Virus record (IMG/VR): IMGVR_UViG_3300036937_000041
Span: 1 to 64,000 of that record
Strand: one strand, 5' to 3'
Source of the DNA: a virus
Length of the DNA stretch: 64,000 nucleotides
The translations under genes and the position numbers were made by a program. The notes under the pieces are model-generated. The model saw only the letters and a program-made list of their open reading frames with translations. It had not been told where the DNA came from and did not search any database. This document shows, one piece after another, positions 16,429 through 25,344 of the stretch. Each line of letters begins with the position of its first letter. Position 1 is the stretch's first letter.

Positions 16429-16756
16429 TTTTTCTGACCGCCGTGTACCCACCCCAATCCCAGTCGTCGATGGTGTCCAGCGTCCCATACTGTTTCTTCT
16501 TGTTGGGCACCCCGTAGGCCCGCAACCCAAATATCTGGCCGGTCCAGTTGTCGACCAGGTATCTGCCCTCCGATGCTGGGGCGTCAGGGCGACCGGTGTC
16601 AATCCGTGTGTACCGCCGGGCAAAGTGAACGGACACGCAGTAGTCGATCAACTCACGGGCGAGCCCCTTCGCCAGTCCGTGGGCCAACATCTGTTGTTCG
16701 AGCAGCTGCTTAAACCGCATGATCTTGGGCACAAAAATATCATCATCGTCTGCCAT
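16421..16756 (-). CDS. Hypothetical protein
   Basis: A 111-residue protein starting M-A-D-D-D-D, with a helical first half (L-L-E-Q-Q-M-L-A-H-G-L) and an aromatic, charged second half (V-D-N-W-T-G-Q-I-F-G-L). The last codons and stop (S-V-stop) are built from the promoter-like motif of the next gene. No family is recognised. The acidic start and Tyr/Trp-rich end are similar in style to small virion-neck proteins, but this is not evidence of function. Confidence 0.5.
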   Translation of the reverse strand: MADDDDIFVPKIMRFKQLLEQQMLAHGLAKGLARELIDYCVSVHFARRYTRIDTGRPDAPASEGRYLVDNWTGQIFGLRAYGVPNKKKQYGTLDTIDDWDWGGYTAVRKSV

Positions 16757-16919
16757 TCTCTACCTCTTCTTTCATCTGTTTGGCCAGCGCCTCCTCCAGG
16801 GGGAGCCCGAGGGCGCGCGCCCGCGCGACCACCGACCGCCAGGTCCAAGACCGTTGAAGATCTTCGGACCCGGCTACCCGGGCGGCCTGCACTTTGATAT
16901 GATGGTCAAGATTTTGCAT
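16743..16919 (-). CDS. Small hypothetical protein
   Basis: A 58-residue reading frame starting M-Q-N-L-D-H-H, basic and helical, ending E-E-V-E-N-G-R-R. It overlaps the upstream gene by 14 bases and the downstream gene by 14 bases, in keeping with the packing elsewhere. The ribosome site is weak. Confidence 0.45.
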   Translation of the reverse strand: MQNLDHHIKVQAARVAGSEDLQRSWTWRSVVARARALGLPLEEALAKQMKEEVENGRR

Positions 16920-17133
16920 TGTCTTGCACTGGTTTCAAGTCCCGCAATATCTGCCAGATTTCGTCGACATCGGCCTGTAGCGAGGCGGCTGCGGTAGCCA
17001 TTTCGCATTTGTTCATATATCCGGGCTCGTATGGTCGGGCATGTCCTGCTTGAGCGATCCTGGCAAGGCGAGTTGATAGGTTCCCCCGATCTCGAATGTC
17101 CGCGAGTCTCTTAATCGCTTCCTCATTTGTCAT
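16906..17133 (-). CDS. Hypothetical helical protein
   Basis: A 75-residue, mainly helical protein (M-T-N-E-E-A-I-K-R-L-A-D-I). Residues 45-65 form an amphipathic helix containing L-Q-A-D-V-D-E-I-W-Q-I-L. A Shine-Dalgarno-like GAGGAGT lies upstream of the ATG. Function unknown. Confidence 0.5.
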   Translation of the reverse strand: MTNEEAIKRLADIRDRGNLSTRLARIAQAGHARPYEPGYMNKCEMATAAASLQADVDEIWQILRDLKPVQDNAKS

Positions 17134-17146
17134 CTTACTTACTCCT

Positions 17147-17171
17147 CAGGCCGGTCAATACGACCGGCCTG
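17147..17171. terminator. GC-rich hairpin
   Basis: A perfect 10-base stem (17147-17156 with 17162-17171) with a 5-base loop, lying between two small genes. The arm sequence GGCCGGTC/GACCGGCC recurs in the hairpin at 17841-17873. There is no clear T run, so it may be a weak terminator or an mRNA-stabilising hairpin. Confidence 0.5.
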
Positions 17172-17204
17172 GGTTAGGGGTTTACTTGTTGATCCGGTAG
17201 TGAT

Positions 17205-17408
17205 TTACAATCCCTCTATATCATCGGGCCGATAGCAAGTACCGCCGCCCTCTACGACTCTTGGATCCACCTTTGGGGGAGACACGGCCCAGTACCATGT
17301 GCCATCTGTGATTTCATCACAACGGCGGTTTGCGTCTACCGCCTCATCTTCCGTCATTAGACGGGTTTCGGCTACAGCCAGCCCATCGGTTAGATAATAC
17401 ATCTCCAT
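17205..17408 (-). CDS. Hypothetical protein
   Basis: A 67-residue acidic protein (M-E-M-Y-Y-L-T-D-G) with W-Y-W-A-V near its centre and two cysteines. GGAGTTGATAAA precedes the ATG directly after the stop of a 17-codon reading frame, suggesting coupled translation. Function unknown. Confidence 0.5.
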   Translation of the reverse strand: MEMYYLTDGLAVAETRLMTEDEAVDANRRCDEITDGTWYWAVSPPKVDPRVVEGGGTCYRPDDIEGL

Positions 17409-17420
17409 TTTATCAACTCC

Positions 17421-17474
17421 TCATCTTGTGCCGAAGTACTCGGCGAAGGCTTTGAACTTGTCAACCTGTCTCAT
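17421..17474 (-). CDS. 17-residue micro-ORF with strong ribosome site
   Basis: The frame M-R-Q-V-D-K-F-K-A-F-A-E-Y-F-G-T-R is preceded by AGGAGG at ideal spacing. It ends 12 bases before the next ATG. It may be a leader peptide or a true small protein. Confidence 0.45.
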   Translation of the reverse strand: MRQVDKFKAFAEYFGTR

Positions 17475-17493
17475 ATATCCTCCTATCGTTTGG

Positions 17494-17745
17494 TTATCGC
17501 ACCGCCGCCGCAATCTTTCTCAGCAGTCTGCTCCGCAATTCCGCCGCCTGCGCGAGGGAAATAAGTTCGTGCACCTTGAGGCACAAGATTGAGTCCGCAC
17601 ATGCCTGAAACTTTTCAGCGTCCAGGTCGTCGATCTGGTACCCCTGCTTGCTGAGCTGATACTTAATCGGATCTTCTGTCGATCCGAACTTGATATCACT
17701 GGCCAGCCTTCTAAGTACCTGGCTTTTTGATGTTCTTGCTTCCAT
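17494..17745 (-). CDS. Hypothetical helical protein
   Basis: An 83-residue protein starting M-E-A-R-T-S-K-S-Q-V-L-R-R-L. AAAGGG at suitable distance favours this ATG over a TTG two codons earlier. It is helical throughout, with a C-terminal segment A-A-E-L-R-S-R-L-L-R-K-I. No domain is recognised. Confidence 0.5.
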   Translation of the reverse strand: MEARTSKSQVLRRLASDIKFGSTEDPIKYQLSKQGYQIDDLDAEKFQACADSILCLKVHELISLAQAAELRSRLLRKIAAAVR

Positions 17746-17840
17746 TCTCAATCCCTTTCATTGTTTAGCTTACCATATGATACGACATTTATTCCAATTT
17801 GTCAAGTACTTTTTGTAAATAAGTGCAGAAATATATGGGG

Positions 17841-17873
17841 AAGGCCGGTCGTGGGGATAGGCTGACCGGCCTT
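17841..17873. terminator. GC-rich hairpin terminator
   Basis: A perfect 10-base stem (17841-17850 with 17864-17873). In the leftward RNA it is followed by a pyrimidine-rich, then A/U-rich tract. It sits in the 155-base gap between two small genes; nothing else is seen in that gap. Confidence 0.6.
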
Positions 17874-17906
17874 CTGGGCTGAGGGGACAGAGAAAATTGG
17901 GGGCCT

Positions 17907-18308
17907 TTACGACGGCTTGTGGCCGGGGATTATCAGCCTGGGATCGGCCATGACCTTCTGCTTGAGCAGCTCGGTCGCCGTCATCTCGGCCGACATCTTG
18001 GCGATCAGCTGGGGTAGATTGATCTCCACGGTTCCCCCCGGAGTTTGCACCGGGATCGGCATGTTGATCAGCTTTTCCACCATTGTCTGGGCAAGCTGGT
18101 TGCGTTCCAGATTGCTGTTCACCGTCGAGATCAGAAGCCGTAAGGTCTCGCGCACGGTCGTGTACGCCTTGCCCTGGTGCTCGAACTCGTAGACAAGCTG
18201 GATATGAGACAGATTATCATCGGCCAGGATCAGCAGACCGTGGGTAAACTCCGGGGCCTTCTCATCTTCTTGGGGCTCGAATTTGCTCGGCGGCTCTTTT
18301 TTGTTCAT
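17907..18308 (-). CDS. Hypothetical protein
   Basis: A 133-residue protein with a charged N-terminal tail (K-K-E-P-P-S-K-F-E-P-Q-E-D), a beta-rich section (H-G-L-L-I-L-A-D-D-N-L) and a long helical middle (V-R-E-T-L-R-L-L-I-S-T-V). No family is recognised. It lies between the ART-like region and small early-type genes. Confidence 0.5.
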   Translation of the reverse strand: MNKKEPPSKFEPQEDEKAPEFTHGLLILADDNLSHIQLVYEFEHQGKAYTTVRETLRLLISTVNSNLERNQLAQTMVEKLINMPIPVQTPGGTVEINLPQLIAKMSAEMTATELLKQKVMADPRLIIPGHKPS

Positions 18309-18311
18309 ATT

Positions 18312-18635
18312 TTATCCTCTATATCCTTGCAGTCCATCATTTTTCAACCGTGATAAAGACATACCGGAAAGCACCGGGTTATCCTGCTTCAGCTTCTCCA
18401 AAAGCTGTTCGTCTATTTTTGAGATTACAACAGCGCCGTGCTCCTCGGTTGTCAGCGACACAGATTGAGTATCTTCCTCCCACTTTGTCCAGTGGAGTAC
18501 TATGCTGTGATCCAGATATGCGTTTATCGCCAGTTCAACAACATGCGGCCTGGGTCGAAATACTGCCCAGCAAAGAACAGGATGCTCAACGTCCGCCAAA
18601 GACACGTAGTACAGCGTATGTTCTGTTATTTCCAT
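18312..18635 (-). CDS. Hypothetical protein with predicted leaderless start
   Basis: A 107-residue protein with alternating beta and helical segments (residues 1-60 beta-rich, 75-95 helical). Its ATG begins exactly 5 bases after the TATAAT of the promoter-like motif, leaving no room for a ribosome site. Function unknown. Confidence 0.55.
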   Translation of the reverse strand: MEITEHTLYYVSLADVEHPVLCWAVFRPRPHVVELAINAYLDHSIVLHWTKWEEDTQSVSLTTEEHGAVVISKIDEQLLEKLKQDNPVLSGMSLSRLKNDGLQGYRG

Positions 18636-18637
18636 AC

Positions 18638-18649
18638 TCTATTATACGC
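18638..18649 (-). promoter_or_regulatory. GCGTATAATAGA promoter-like motif (leaderless)
   Basis: A consensus copy that overlaps the TAA stop of the upstream reading frame. The next ATG (18635) follows TATAAT after 5 bases, so transcription would begin at or next to the start codon. Confidence 0.7.
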
Positions 18650-19979
18650 TTATTATCTTGCGAATAAACTTTTTAATTGGAATTCCGTTGATATTCGTGA
18701 TTTTTGCCTTGTTAAGCACGGAGATCACTTTGTCATATGCCTCGGCATCAACTTGAATTTCTTTTACATACTTGAAGTCAATGAAATTTCTAAATATTTG
18801 CTCGTTGCCCACGACGGTCGCCAAATCTTTGTCCGCCAAAGTGTTGATAAACTTTTGACGCCCAAGCCATCTCTTTTCAATTAGACCTGTTTTTCCATAT
18901 GAATCACTATCATACCCGTACCAATCAAGTCTGTTCAGCTGCGATTTATCTATGATGTACCTGACTCTGCCCGTCCCAACATCATCTACTGTGATCTTCG
19001 TCAAGTCCTCTCCGACCGGTGAGATACGGGTAAACACCCCATTGGCGCCCCCGGCCCTAAGATCGGCCGTGCAGGAGAGCCCTGTTGTTTTATCACCAAT
19101 TCCCGCCATCGTTCGAACCTCGGTGGATATAAATTGCCCTGATTTTATCAGATTTGGCATATCCTCTATCGATCCGCAATGGTACAAAGTCTCGACCTGA
19201 TCGAGCACCTCTTTCGGCAGCTCTTTCATCGGAATCTGATACCCAGAAATGTTTTCAAACGTATACTTTTCAAGATTACCAATATCTGCTGCTTTATCCG
19301 CCCATGCAACTCTGGCCTTCAAGTAGCTCAAACGATCCGCCTCACTGGTCGAGGTCAGAAGACCATCGATTCCAACATTTTTCGCCATATCTCCAAATTT
19401 AGCAACAGCGGACTTGAGATCTGAATCGATAACGTCGATAAATACTCGATTCATATACGAAGCATACTTGTCTTTCGGGCTATACATGTAAAATTTGCTG
19501 GCAATTTTTCCATCAGGACCGCGGACAATCGCTTTCTTTATCTTTGCTTCACGTCCAACCCATTTGTCCTCTGTAAGCTTTCCATTAGAAACCAGGTTTG
19601 TCCGCAAGTACCCGCTCTCTGCTGATGCTTTTTTGGCCGTTAAGCTCTTCCACACGGTAGCACCCGAGTCCTCGGTAAACTTAAACTCAAAGCTATAGTA
19701 TTCCTTTTTAGCCTGCACGTCCCATAATTTATATATCTTAAGTTCCTGTCCGTCTATCGCAGATCCATCAATGGGTATGCGCGCCACAGACTGAACTTTA
19801 GATGTGCCGACCTGCTCCCACTTAACGTCCTTAAGACCTTTTCCGTTCAGTAGGTCAATATTCTGGCCAGCAGACAGATATGGATCTATCGGCCTTGCGG
19901 TGATCGCCGTTGACACCTCTTTCTTGGCCACCGGAGCGGCAACCTTGATCGTTTGTTTGGCGGCAAATTGTGCGCCAGC
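18642..19979 (-). CDS. ART-like domain continuing the MuF frame past an amber codon
   Basis: 445 codons remain open in the same frame as the minor head gene directly after its TAG. The first 20 codons are an Ala/Lys/Val-rich linker. There is no ATG and no ribosome site; the first usable codon is a GTG at 19931. Residues with L-Y-H-C-G-S, G-L-S-C-T-A-D-L-R-A-G-G-A and F-K-Y-V-K-E-I-Q-V resemble the H/Y/E blocks of ADP-ribosyltransferases, a domain often fused to MuF proteins. It may be made by stop-codon readthrough, be a separately started protein, or be a disrupted fusion. Confidence 0.5.
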   Translation of the reverse strand, partial: AGAQFAAKQTIKVAAPVAKKEVSTAITARPIDPYLSAGQNIDLLNGKGLKDVKWEQVGTSKVQSVARIPIDGSAIDGQELKIYKLWDVQAKKEYYSFEFKFTEDSGATVWKSLTAKKASAESGYLRTNLVSNGKLTEDKWVGREAKIKKAIVRGPDGKIASKFYMYSPKDKYASYMNRVFIDVIDSDLKSAVAKFGDMAKNVGIDGLLTSTSEADRLSYLKARVAWADKAADIGNLEKYTFENISGYQIPMKELPKEVLDQVETLYHCGSIEDMPNLIKSGQFISTEVRTMAGIGDKTTGLSCTADLRAGGANGVFTRISPVGEDLTKITVDDVGTGRVRYIIDKSQLNRLDWYGYDSDSYGKTGLIEKRWLGRQKFINTLADKDLATVVGNEQIFRNFIDFKYVKEIQVDAEAYDKVISVLNKAKITNINGIPIKKFIRKIISV

Positions 19980-21386
19980 CTAGGAGTTGGGTACCGCGTA
20001 GTATATCTGTCCGCTGATACTCTTTCTCGTGTAGATACCTAACTCTCTCGCCCGCTGGTTAAACGTGTACCAAGGAAGATCCGCCTGTTCTCCATACAAA
20101 GCAGATATCCGCGCTTTGTCGACCGCGCGTAACCCCGATCCAATAAAATCCGAACCATCACCAGTCAGATTAAGACCCGCAGATGTGGTGCCACCCATTG
20201 GTTTTTTGGCCCCCAGAGTAATATTCGGATTCCCCCTATCTTTCGGATCTATTATCGACACTATGTTATTCTTTGTCCGTAGGGATACAAACTCAGCCCG
20301 GGGCTGGCTTATCCCCCCCAGCTTATCGAGGTTGAGCGCCGCCTGCCGGTAGGATATTGGACTACCGAACTGGCCGACCACCGCCTGATCCAGGTCAAAC
20401 TGCTCGGCCTTCCACAGCTTGTACAGCTGATCGTTGGCGAACACCTGGCGCTGTTCGACGTCACTCATCGTATAAAATTGCTGGGCCAACGGCGGATCAA
20501 AAGTATCGTCGACGGGCTGAGTGATCTGCCCGGTGTTAAAGTACTCATCCGGGTAGGGCATGGGGACCAGCACGCACATCCCATTCGGGTGGTCGACCAG
20601 TTGTTCCCCCGGAGCGTAGTACCGGCCATCCTGGGCGATGCAGGCCAGGCACGGACGGCCGTCGGCGACCCGTCGAGACCCGTAGAACACATCTTGATTA
20701 TCTTGGACAAACCCGGTCGTGTCCCCGTTGACCGCCCCCATGTAGGACGTGCGGGCAATCCGGGTCACATTGTACTCGGCGGTGCGCCGCACAGTCTCGT
20801 CGACATCCTTTGGGTACATGGAGGCCAGCACCTTGTCGGTCGCCCAGCCGAACCCCTTTCCCTTAGAGATGGCGAGCATCATCTCCCGCTGGATCATCTT
20901 CACCTGATCGGCGCCGACGGTCTTGATCAGCGCCGCCGGATCCTGTCCGGCCTGCAGCTGGCGCCGGAGCGCCTGGGTAAACGACTGCGCGGGCGTGCCC
21001 CCAAACGAGATGTTAACCGACGCCTCGGCAACCGGCTTCTGCCCGGCCGCGATCTTGGCCTTCGAGAGCGCGTGCTCCAACTCTTGTCGGTAGAACATGT
21101 ATATTTCCTCGGCGCGCCCGACCACCTCTTGGGCCATCATACTATATCGATAATGCACATACGAGGAAAGGCGGGCAAAGTACTGCCCGGCCTGCTGTTC
21201 AAACTGAGCGTAGTCAAAGCGATCACCCTGGGAATTTTGATCGACTATCGCCTTGGCCATCCCCTGCACATAAATCGATATGTCCTGCAGCGCGGACCTG
21301 ATTTGCTTTACCTGCTGAAAATCTCGATGGTTGGCGCCGCGCACCAACCGAGATCCGTAGGCGGAGAACAGTCGATTACGCTTCAT
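19980..21386 (-). CDS. Minor head protein, MuF (Mu gp30/gpF-like)
   Basis: A 468-residue protein. The middle contains the MuF signature: A-R-T-S-Y-M-G-A-V-N near residue 214, then V-A-D-G-R-P-C-L-A-C and H-P-N-G-M-C-V-L-V-P about 30 residues later, in which the paired cysteines and histidine probably hold zinc. The N-terminal 150 residues are helical. The gene follows the portal gene, as in Mu and SPP1, where this protein enters the head and helps DNA delivery. It ends in TAG, after which the same frame continues for 445 codons. Confidence 0.8.
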   Translation of the reverse strand: MKRNRLFSAYGSRLVRGANHRDFQQVKQIRSALQDISIYVQGMAKAIVDQNSQGDRFDYAQFEQQAGQYFARLSSYVHYRYSMMAQEVVGRAEEIYMFYRQELEHALSKAKIAAGQKPVAEASVNISFGGTPAQSFTQALRRQLQAGQDPAALIKTVGADQVKMIQREMMLAISKGKGFGWATDKVLASMYPKDVDETVRRTAEYNVTRIARTSYMGAVNGDTTGFVQDNQDVFYGSRRVADGRPCLACIAQDGRYYAPGEQLVDHPNGMCVLVPMPYPDEYFNTGQITQPVDDTFDPPLAQQFYTMSDVEQRQVFANDQLYKLWKAEQFDLDQAVVGQFGSPISYRQAALNLDKLGGISQPRAEFVSLRTKNNIVSIIDPKDRGNPNITLGAKKPMGGTTSAGLNLTGDGSDFIGSGLRAVDKARISALYGEQADLPWYTFNQRARELGIYTRKSISGQIYYAVPNS

Positions 21387-23249
21387 CTACTTTCCGGGCG
21401 GCGTAGGTTGGCCCGCCGGTTGGTCGGCCGGTTGACCGGCCGGGGGCGCATTCGGATCCGCGGAGGGCAGACCGTTGTTAAACCGGGAGTACGCCTGCTC
21501 TTTCCTGCTCTGATCGGCAGCCCACTCGGCGGCCGTCCGCGACTCCTCCACTTCGGGGTTGAGGCCGATGCGCAGCCGCGCCGTATAGACGGACATGAGG
21601 CCCAGCGTTATATAGATCTGCACCGCTTGTGCCTCCTGAGTCGGATCGGTCTGGATTATGTTCGGGAAGATCAGCATCAGCGGGATGTTGATCGTCCGTA
21701 TAGTCTTTTTCTTCTTGCTCTGGTCTACCAGGGGCTGCACGTCGGCCACCGCCTCGTTCAACGTCGCCCCCGAGGCCATACGGTCGTCAATGTATCTTCG
21801 CACCTCGCCTATTGCGTCCTCCGGCAGGTACTCGACCGTGTACTCCTCTTTGAGGACGCCCCTGCGGATGCCCATGACAATCAGGTAGCGGAGCATGCGC
21901 CGTAGGTGCTCACCATACTCATCCTGCATATCCTGGACCATCTGCGCATAGGGGTTGCCCGCCTCTTTGATCGACGCGTAGTTCTCGTTCTCGGCGTTGA
22001 CCTGCAGAATGTGGATCGGCATCGACAGCGCGCTGCCAATCATGTACAGAATAGATTTATAATCTGTTTCGGCCTCGACCGCCCCCGTGTTGGGCGCCAG
22101 TATCTGGTATTTACGATCCGGCGTTTCTATGAGCTTCATCCCACCCTCGGGCATGGGCTCGGTCGACCGCGTAAACGATGCTCGTTTACCCGAACCACCA
22201 CCCCGGGTCTCGACCAGAAATATCTTAGACCGAAGATGGTTGAGGCGCGCCCTGGAGTACAGAAAGTCGACGGCCACCCTGTTCCAGCGGAGAATCGACT
22301 CCATGATCACCCGCCCCCGCAGATCGTACTCTAGCCCGTGGCGGAACATCATCATCCGCACCCGCTCCGGCTGCTCGGCGTCGCCCACGTTCTTCGACCG
22401 CGCTCGATTTAACGTCTGGGGCAGGTGAAGCTGATCCTCATCACCATACGGATGAGATATATCTAGGTAGATCTTTGTGCTCATCTCCTTGCTGTCCAGC
22501 GGAACGTACATCCGCTTGTAGGACAGGCGCGTTTCATAATCTTCTGGATCGAGCTCAATCTCATCGATTTCTGACGAGCTTACCGACCTGAAGTTCAGCA
22601 GCGTATCATACTCGGCGTCAAACCCTGGGTCGTAGTTGTCGAACAGCAGCGGAAAGTACTCGCCGTCCAACAGATAGGTCTGGAACATCTGTTTGACCCG
22701 GATCTCCATGTTATTCCGCTCCCAGAAGTTCTGGACAACATGTTTTATGTCGTCAACCAAACAGTCTATGCGGATGCCCCGGCCCAGCACATACCGTTTG
22801 AGGTTCTCGATCTCGCTGTGCGCAATAGGGTAGTTGATATACTGATATCTGGATGCCGCTTGTTGAAGGCGCAGCCGCCCCACATCCTGCACCGTATTCG
22901 GATCCTGGTTGGGGACAAAGCCGACGGCCGTCCACTCGGCCTCGCTCAATCGTGCAAATTTCTTCCTATCCGGATCTTTTACCGACAGCTGATCCCCGTC
23001 GTTGATCCCCACATACTGTTCGAATATGGATGACCCACGATATGCCTCCACACGGTACAGGCTGTCCCCCTTACCACTTTTTACCCACTCTGTGGCCTCC
23101 GCCACCGCGTCCTCGATACGCCCGTCGATGCTCGCCTCCAGGTCGGCAACCCGGTCGTCCGCGGCCCGCTGAATATCCTCGACGATGAGCCGCATTTCGT
23201 CCTCTACCACCCGTCGAGCGATCTTAAACTGTTTTGCCGCCACCGTCAT
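21387..23249 (-). CDS. Portal protein
   Basis: A 620-residue protein with portal features: a helical N-terminus, Y-V-L-G-R-G-I near residue 150, a clip/stem region with R-W-N-R-V-A-V-D-F near 320, and S-M-P-I-H-I-L-Q-V-N near 415, followed by helical segments that fit the crown. The last 25 residues are a Pro/Gly/Gln-rich tail. Size and position between terminase and MuF genes match the dodecameric DNA-entry portal. The TAG stop lies one base before the MuF ATG. Confidence 0.85.
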   Translation of the reverse strand: MTVAAKQFKIARRVVEDEMRLIVEDIQRAADDRVADLEASIDGRIEDAVAEATEWVKSGKGDSLYRVEAYRGSSIFEQYVGINDGDQLSVKDPDRKKFARLSEAEWTAVGFVPNQDPNTVQDVGRLRLQQAASRYQYINYPIAHSEIENLKRYVLGRGIRIDCLVDDIKHVVQNFWERNNMEIRVKQMFQTYLLDGEYFPLLFDNYDPGFDAEYDTLLNFRSVSSSEIDEIELDPEDYETRLSYKRMYVPLDSKEMSTKIYLDISHPYGDEDQLHLPQTLNRARSKNVGDAEQPERVRMMMFRHGLEYDLRGRVIMESILRWNRVAVDFLYSRARLNHLRSKIFLVETRGGGSGKRASFTRSTEPMPEGGMKLIETPDRKYQILAPNTGAVEAETDYKSILYMIGSALSMPIHILQVNAENENYASIKEAGNPYAQMVQDMQDEYGEHLRRMLRYLIVMGIRRGVLKEEYTVEYLPEDAIGEVRRYIDDRMASGATLNEAVADVQPLVDQSKKKKTIRTINIPLMLIFPNIIQTDPTQEAQAVQIYITLGLMSVYTARLRIGLNPEVEESRTAAEWAADQSRKEQAYSRFNNGLPSADPNAPPAGQPADQPAGQPTPPGK

Positions 23250-23297
23250 ATACTAAACCTCCATCTTAGCCTATTTAATGCGAACAATATATTTATC

Positions 23298-24137
23298 CTA
23301 TCCGCTGCGGCGCACTCGGGCGAAAAATCTGGCCGCCTGGAGCTGGACTTCCCGGCGCTGCTCGTTCATCCGCATAATATTCTGCAGCTCGGGGATCCCC
23401 AGTTTGAGCGCCCAGCGTACCACATCCCGGTATGATACACTGTAGGGGAATACAATCTGTTCCAGCTGCTTTTTCATCTCAAGCGGGATCGACAGACTAA
23501 ACGTGTGCTCGGCCGCCTCCTTGGTCTCCGGCCTGATCTCCACACGATCATCGACTGATATCATATGATACTCTATGTGTTCGGCAATCTGCTGCTGGTC
23601 GGTCCGCAGATCAAACTGGCGTTCGAGCTCGGCGGGCAACCCCTGCAGACTATGCTGATGTTCGTCAAGCCAGAAGTGAACACGCTCCTCCACCGCGTCA
23701 ACATGCTCACAGTCACATATGGGGCAGCAATTGTAGTCGGCGGTTACCCCCGATTTTCGTTTTTCATCGTAGAACAGTCGTTCGAACCGGGCGATCGCAC
23801 GCAGACGAATATTGTTGGCCGCCCCCTCGGTGACCAGGCCCATCCCCTTGGCGATCTCGTTTGCGGTCTTCCCCTGCATGTAGTATCGTTCGATGACCAT
23901 CCGCTCCACCTTGGGCAAGCGGACGAGCGCCCGGCGGACGATCGTGATCAATATTGACCGAGCATCCTCGTCCTCGTGGGCGGGCAGCTGCCCTGTCTCC
24001 TCCAACTCAAGTATGTCCTGCAGGCTGAGGCTCAGGTGCTCCACGCTCATCGGATCAAATCTATCGACATATAAGTTGGGATCAACCTGCTCGACATACT
24101 GTGTTGAAGAGTACTCTCCCGGTGCGGTCTTGCGCAA
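23298..24137 (-). CDS. HTH and zinc-motif protein (sigma-region-4-like)
   Basis: A 279-residue protein. Residues about 73-125 (L-V-R-L-P-K-V-E-R-M-V-I, then M-Q-G-K-T-A-N-E-I-A) form a helix-turn-helix like sigma-70 region 4. Then C-P-I-C-D-C near residue 137 may bind metal. Residues about 215-250 (F-S-L-S-I-P-L-E-M-K-K-Q-L) resemble a ribbon-helix-helix half. It lies between portal and terminase nuclease genes, the place of small terminase in many phages, so it may recognise packaging sites. A transcription role is the alternative. Confidence 0.5.
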   Translation of the reverse strand: MRKTAPGEYSSTQYVEQVDPNLYVDRFDPMSVEHLSLSLQDILELEETGQLPAHEDEDARSILITIVRRALVRLPKVERMVIERYYMQGKTANEIAKGMGLVTEGAANNIRLRAIARFERLFYDEKRKSGVTADYNCCPICDCEHVDAVEERVHFWLDEHQHSLQGLPAELERQFDLRTDQQQIAEHIEYHMISVDDRVEIRPETKEAAEHTFSLSIPLEMKKQLEQIVFPYSVSYRDVVRWALKLGIPELQNIMRMNEQRREVQLQAARFFARVRRSG

Positions 24138-24147
24138 TCGTTCTCTG

Positions 24148-25344
24148 CTAATAGTAATCTGCTCCGTCTATGGTATTGCTCTCGTCAAATATGGACCCGC
24201 GGCGCGGCCCCGGGCGCTCACGCGCATCCTCATCCTCTTCGGGCCGCTGCTGCTGCCGTCGTGCTTCCCGCTCGATCGCCTGACGATCAAACTCATTATC
24301 TGCGGCCGCCATCTGGTGGGCCAGCCGCTGTTGGCGCGCGCGCGTATCCTCCTCCGGTTCAAAGTAGGTCACATTGTTGTTCGCGTTAAACATAGCACCG
24401 ATAACCGATTCAAGCAAGTCAATAGATCCGCGTGGCGACTCTCGAACATGCATTGTCCGCGCATCATATGTAGCGCCCAGGGCCTCCTGTTCGATCAGCG
24501 TAATATACTGATGTTCATCAACCACCACCCCAAAATCATCAACATCGCACTTTTTAACATTCCCGTATACCGCTTCAGAGCTTTCCGACTGAGGTTCGTA
24601 AAACGGAACATGGCAACGACCCGACTGGATTGCTGTTTTGCCGTGCGTCCACGCGGCCAGTCCTGAAAACTTGCCGAGGGCGATGGTCGACTCCTTGCGA
24701 TATCGTTCCGGACGATCAAAGTCGATCACCGGGTAGGTGGTCGTCCGATCGAGCGACAAGTTGGCGCATATAAAACCATGATGCTGTTCGGTCTCGCGCG
24801 CGAGCAGCTGCATCGTGTGCACCGATTGAAATCGGTCGAAGGTCATCAACAGGATGGGAAACCCCCGACGATCTATCTCATAGATTATCTCCCTAATCTG
24901 CTCGAAGTCAACCGGATGCCCTTTTTCCGGTTTGATCCTGAACAGCAGATCGAAGGTAAAGTCGGGAAGATACTCCGATGTGAAATAGAATTCCCCGCGC
25001 TCGTCCTTGCGCCGCATCGCTATCTTCCGCCATTCGGACACATGGCACATCGACAGCGCATATGCATCGTGGGTATACCCACCGTCAAGGTGCATAAACC
25101 GATAGTTGTCGTCGGTGCACCACCAGCCGGGGTCGAATTTCATATCCTTGTCTATCGGGTTGGGCCGATTCTGATCGACCATATCGTGGATGGCCCGCCG
25201 GTACTCAAAGTACGGCGATTCCGATTCCTGTGGGGTGTCACCAAACGACTGCCACGCGACTATCGGATTGGATATAAAATCATCATAGAATTCTATGGGG
25301 ATCTCTATGATGTTCTGAGGAAACTCGGACGCCCTCGGGCTCAT
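24148..25344 (-). CDS. Large terminase, nuclease domain (split gene)
   Basis: A 398-residue protein corresponding to the C-terminal half of a large terminase. It starts with the linker block N-I-I-E-I-P-I-E-F-Y-D-D-F, then gives the RNase H-like acidic residues in order: H-L-D-G-G-Y near residue 83, L-M-T-F-D-R-F-Q-S near 165 and R-G-S-I-D-L-L near 310. A Q/R/E-rich tail follows. No Walker motifs are present; these are encoded 2.6 kb away at 27981-29072. The protein should cut concatemers during packaging. Confidence 0.75.
   Translation of the reverse strand: MSPRASEFPQNIIEIPIEFYDDFISNPIVAWQSFGDTPQESESPYFEYRRAIHDMVDQNRPNPIDKDMKFDPGWWCTDDNYRFMHLDGGYTHDAYALSMCHVSEWRKIAMRRKDERGEFYFTSEYLPDFTFDLLFRIKPEKGHPVDFEQIREIIYEIDRRGFPILLMTFDRFQSVHTMQLLARETEQHHGFICANLSLDRTTTYPVIDFDRPERYRKESTIALGKFSGLAAWTHGKTAIQSGRCHVPFYEPQSESSEAVYGNVKKCDVDDFGVVVDEHQYITLIEQEALGATYDARTMHVRESPRGSIDLLESVIGAMFNANNNVTYFEPEEDTRARQQRLAHQMAAADNEFDRQAIEREARRQQQRPEEDEDARERPGPRRGSIFDESNTIDGADYY

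Noticed and set aside
19980-19982. Genome-wide recoding of TAG
   Set aside because: TAG ends the portal gene, the 23298 gene, Ro60 and others at natural positions, so it is a normal stop. The single in-frame case needs a local explanation.
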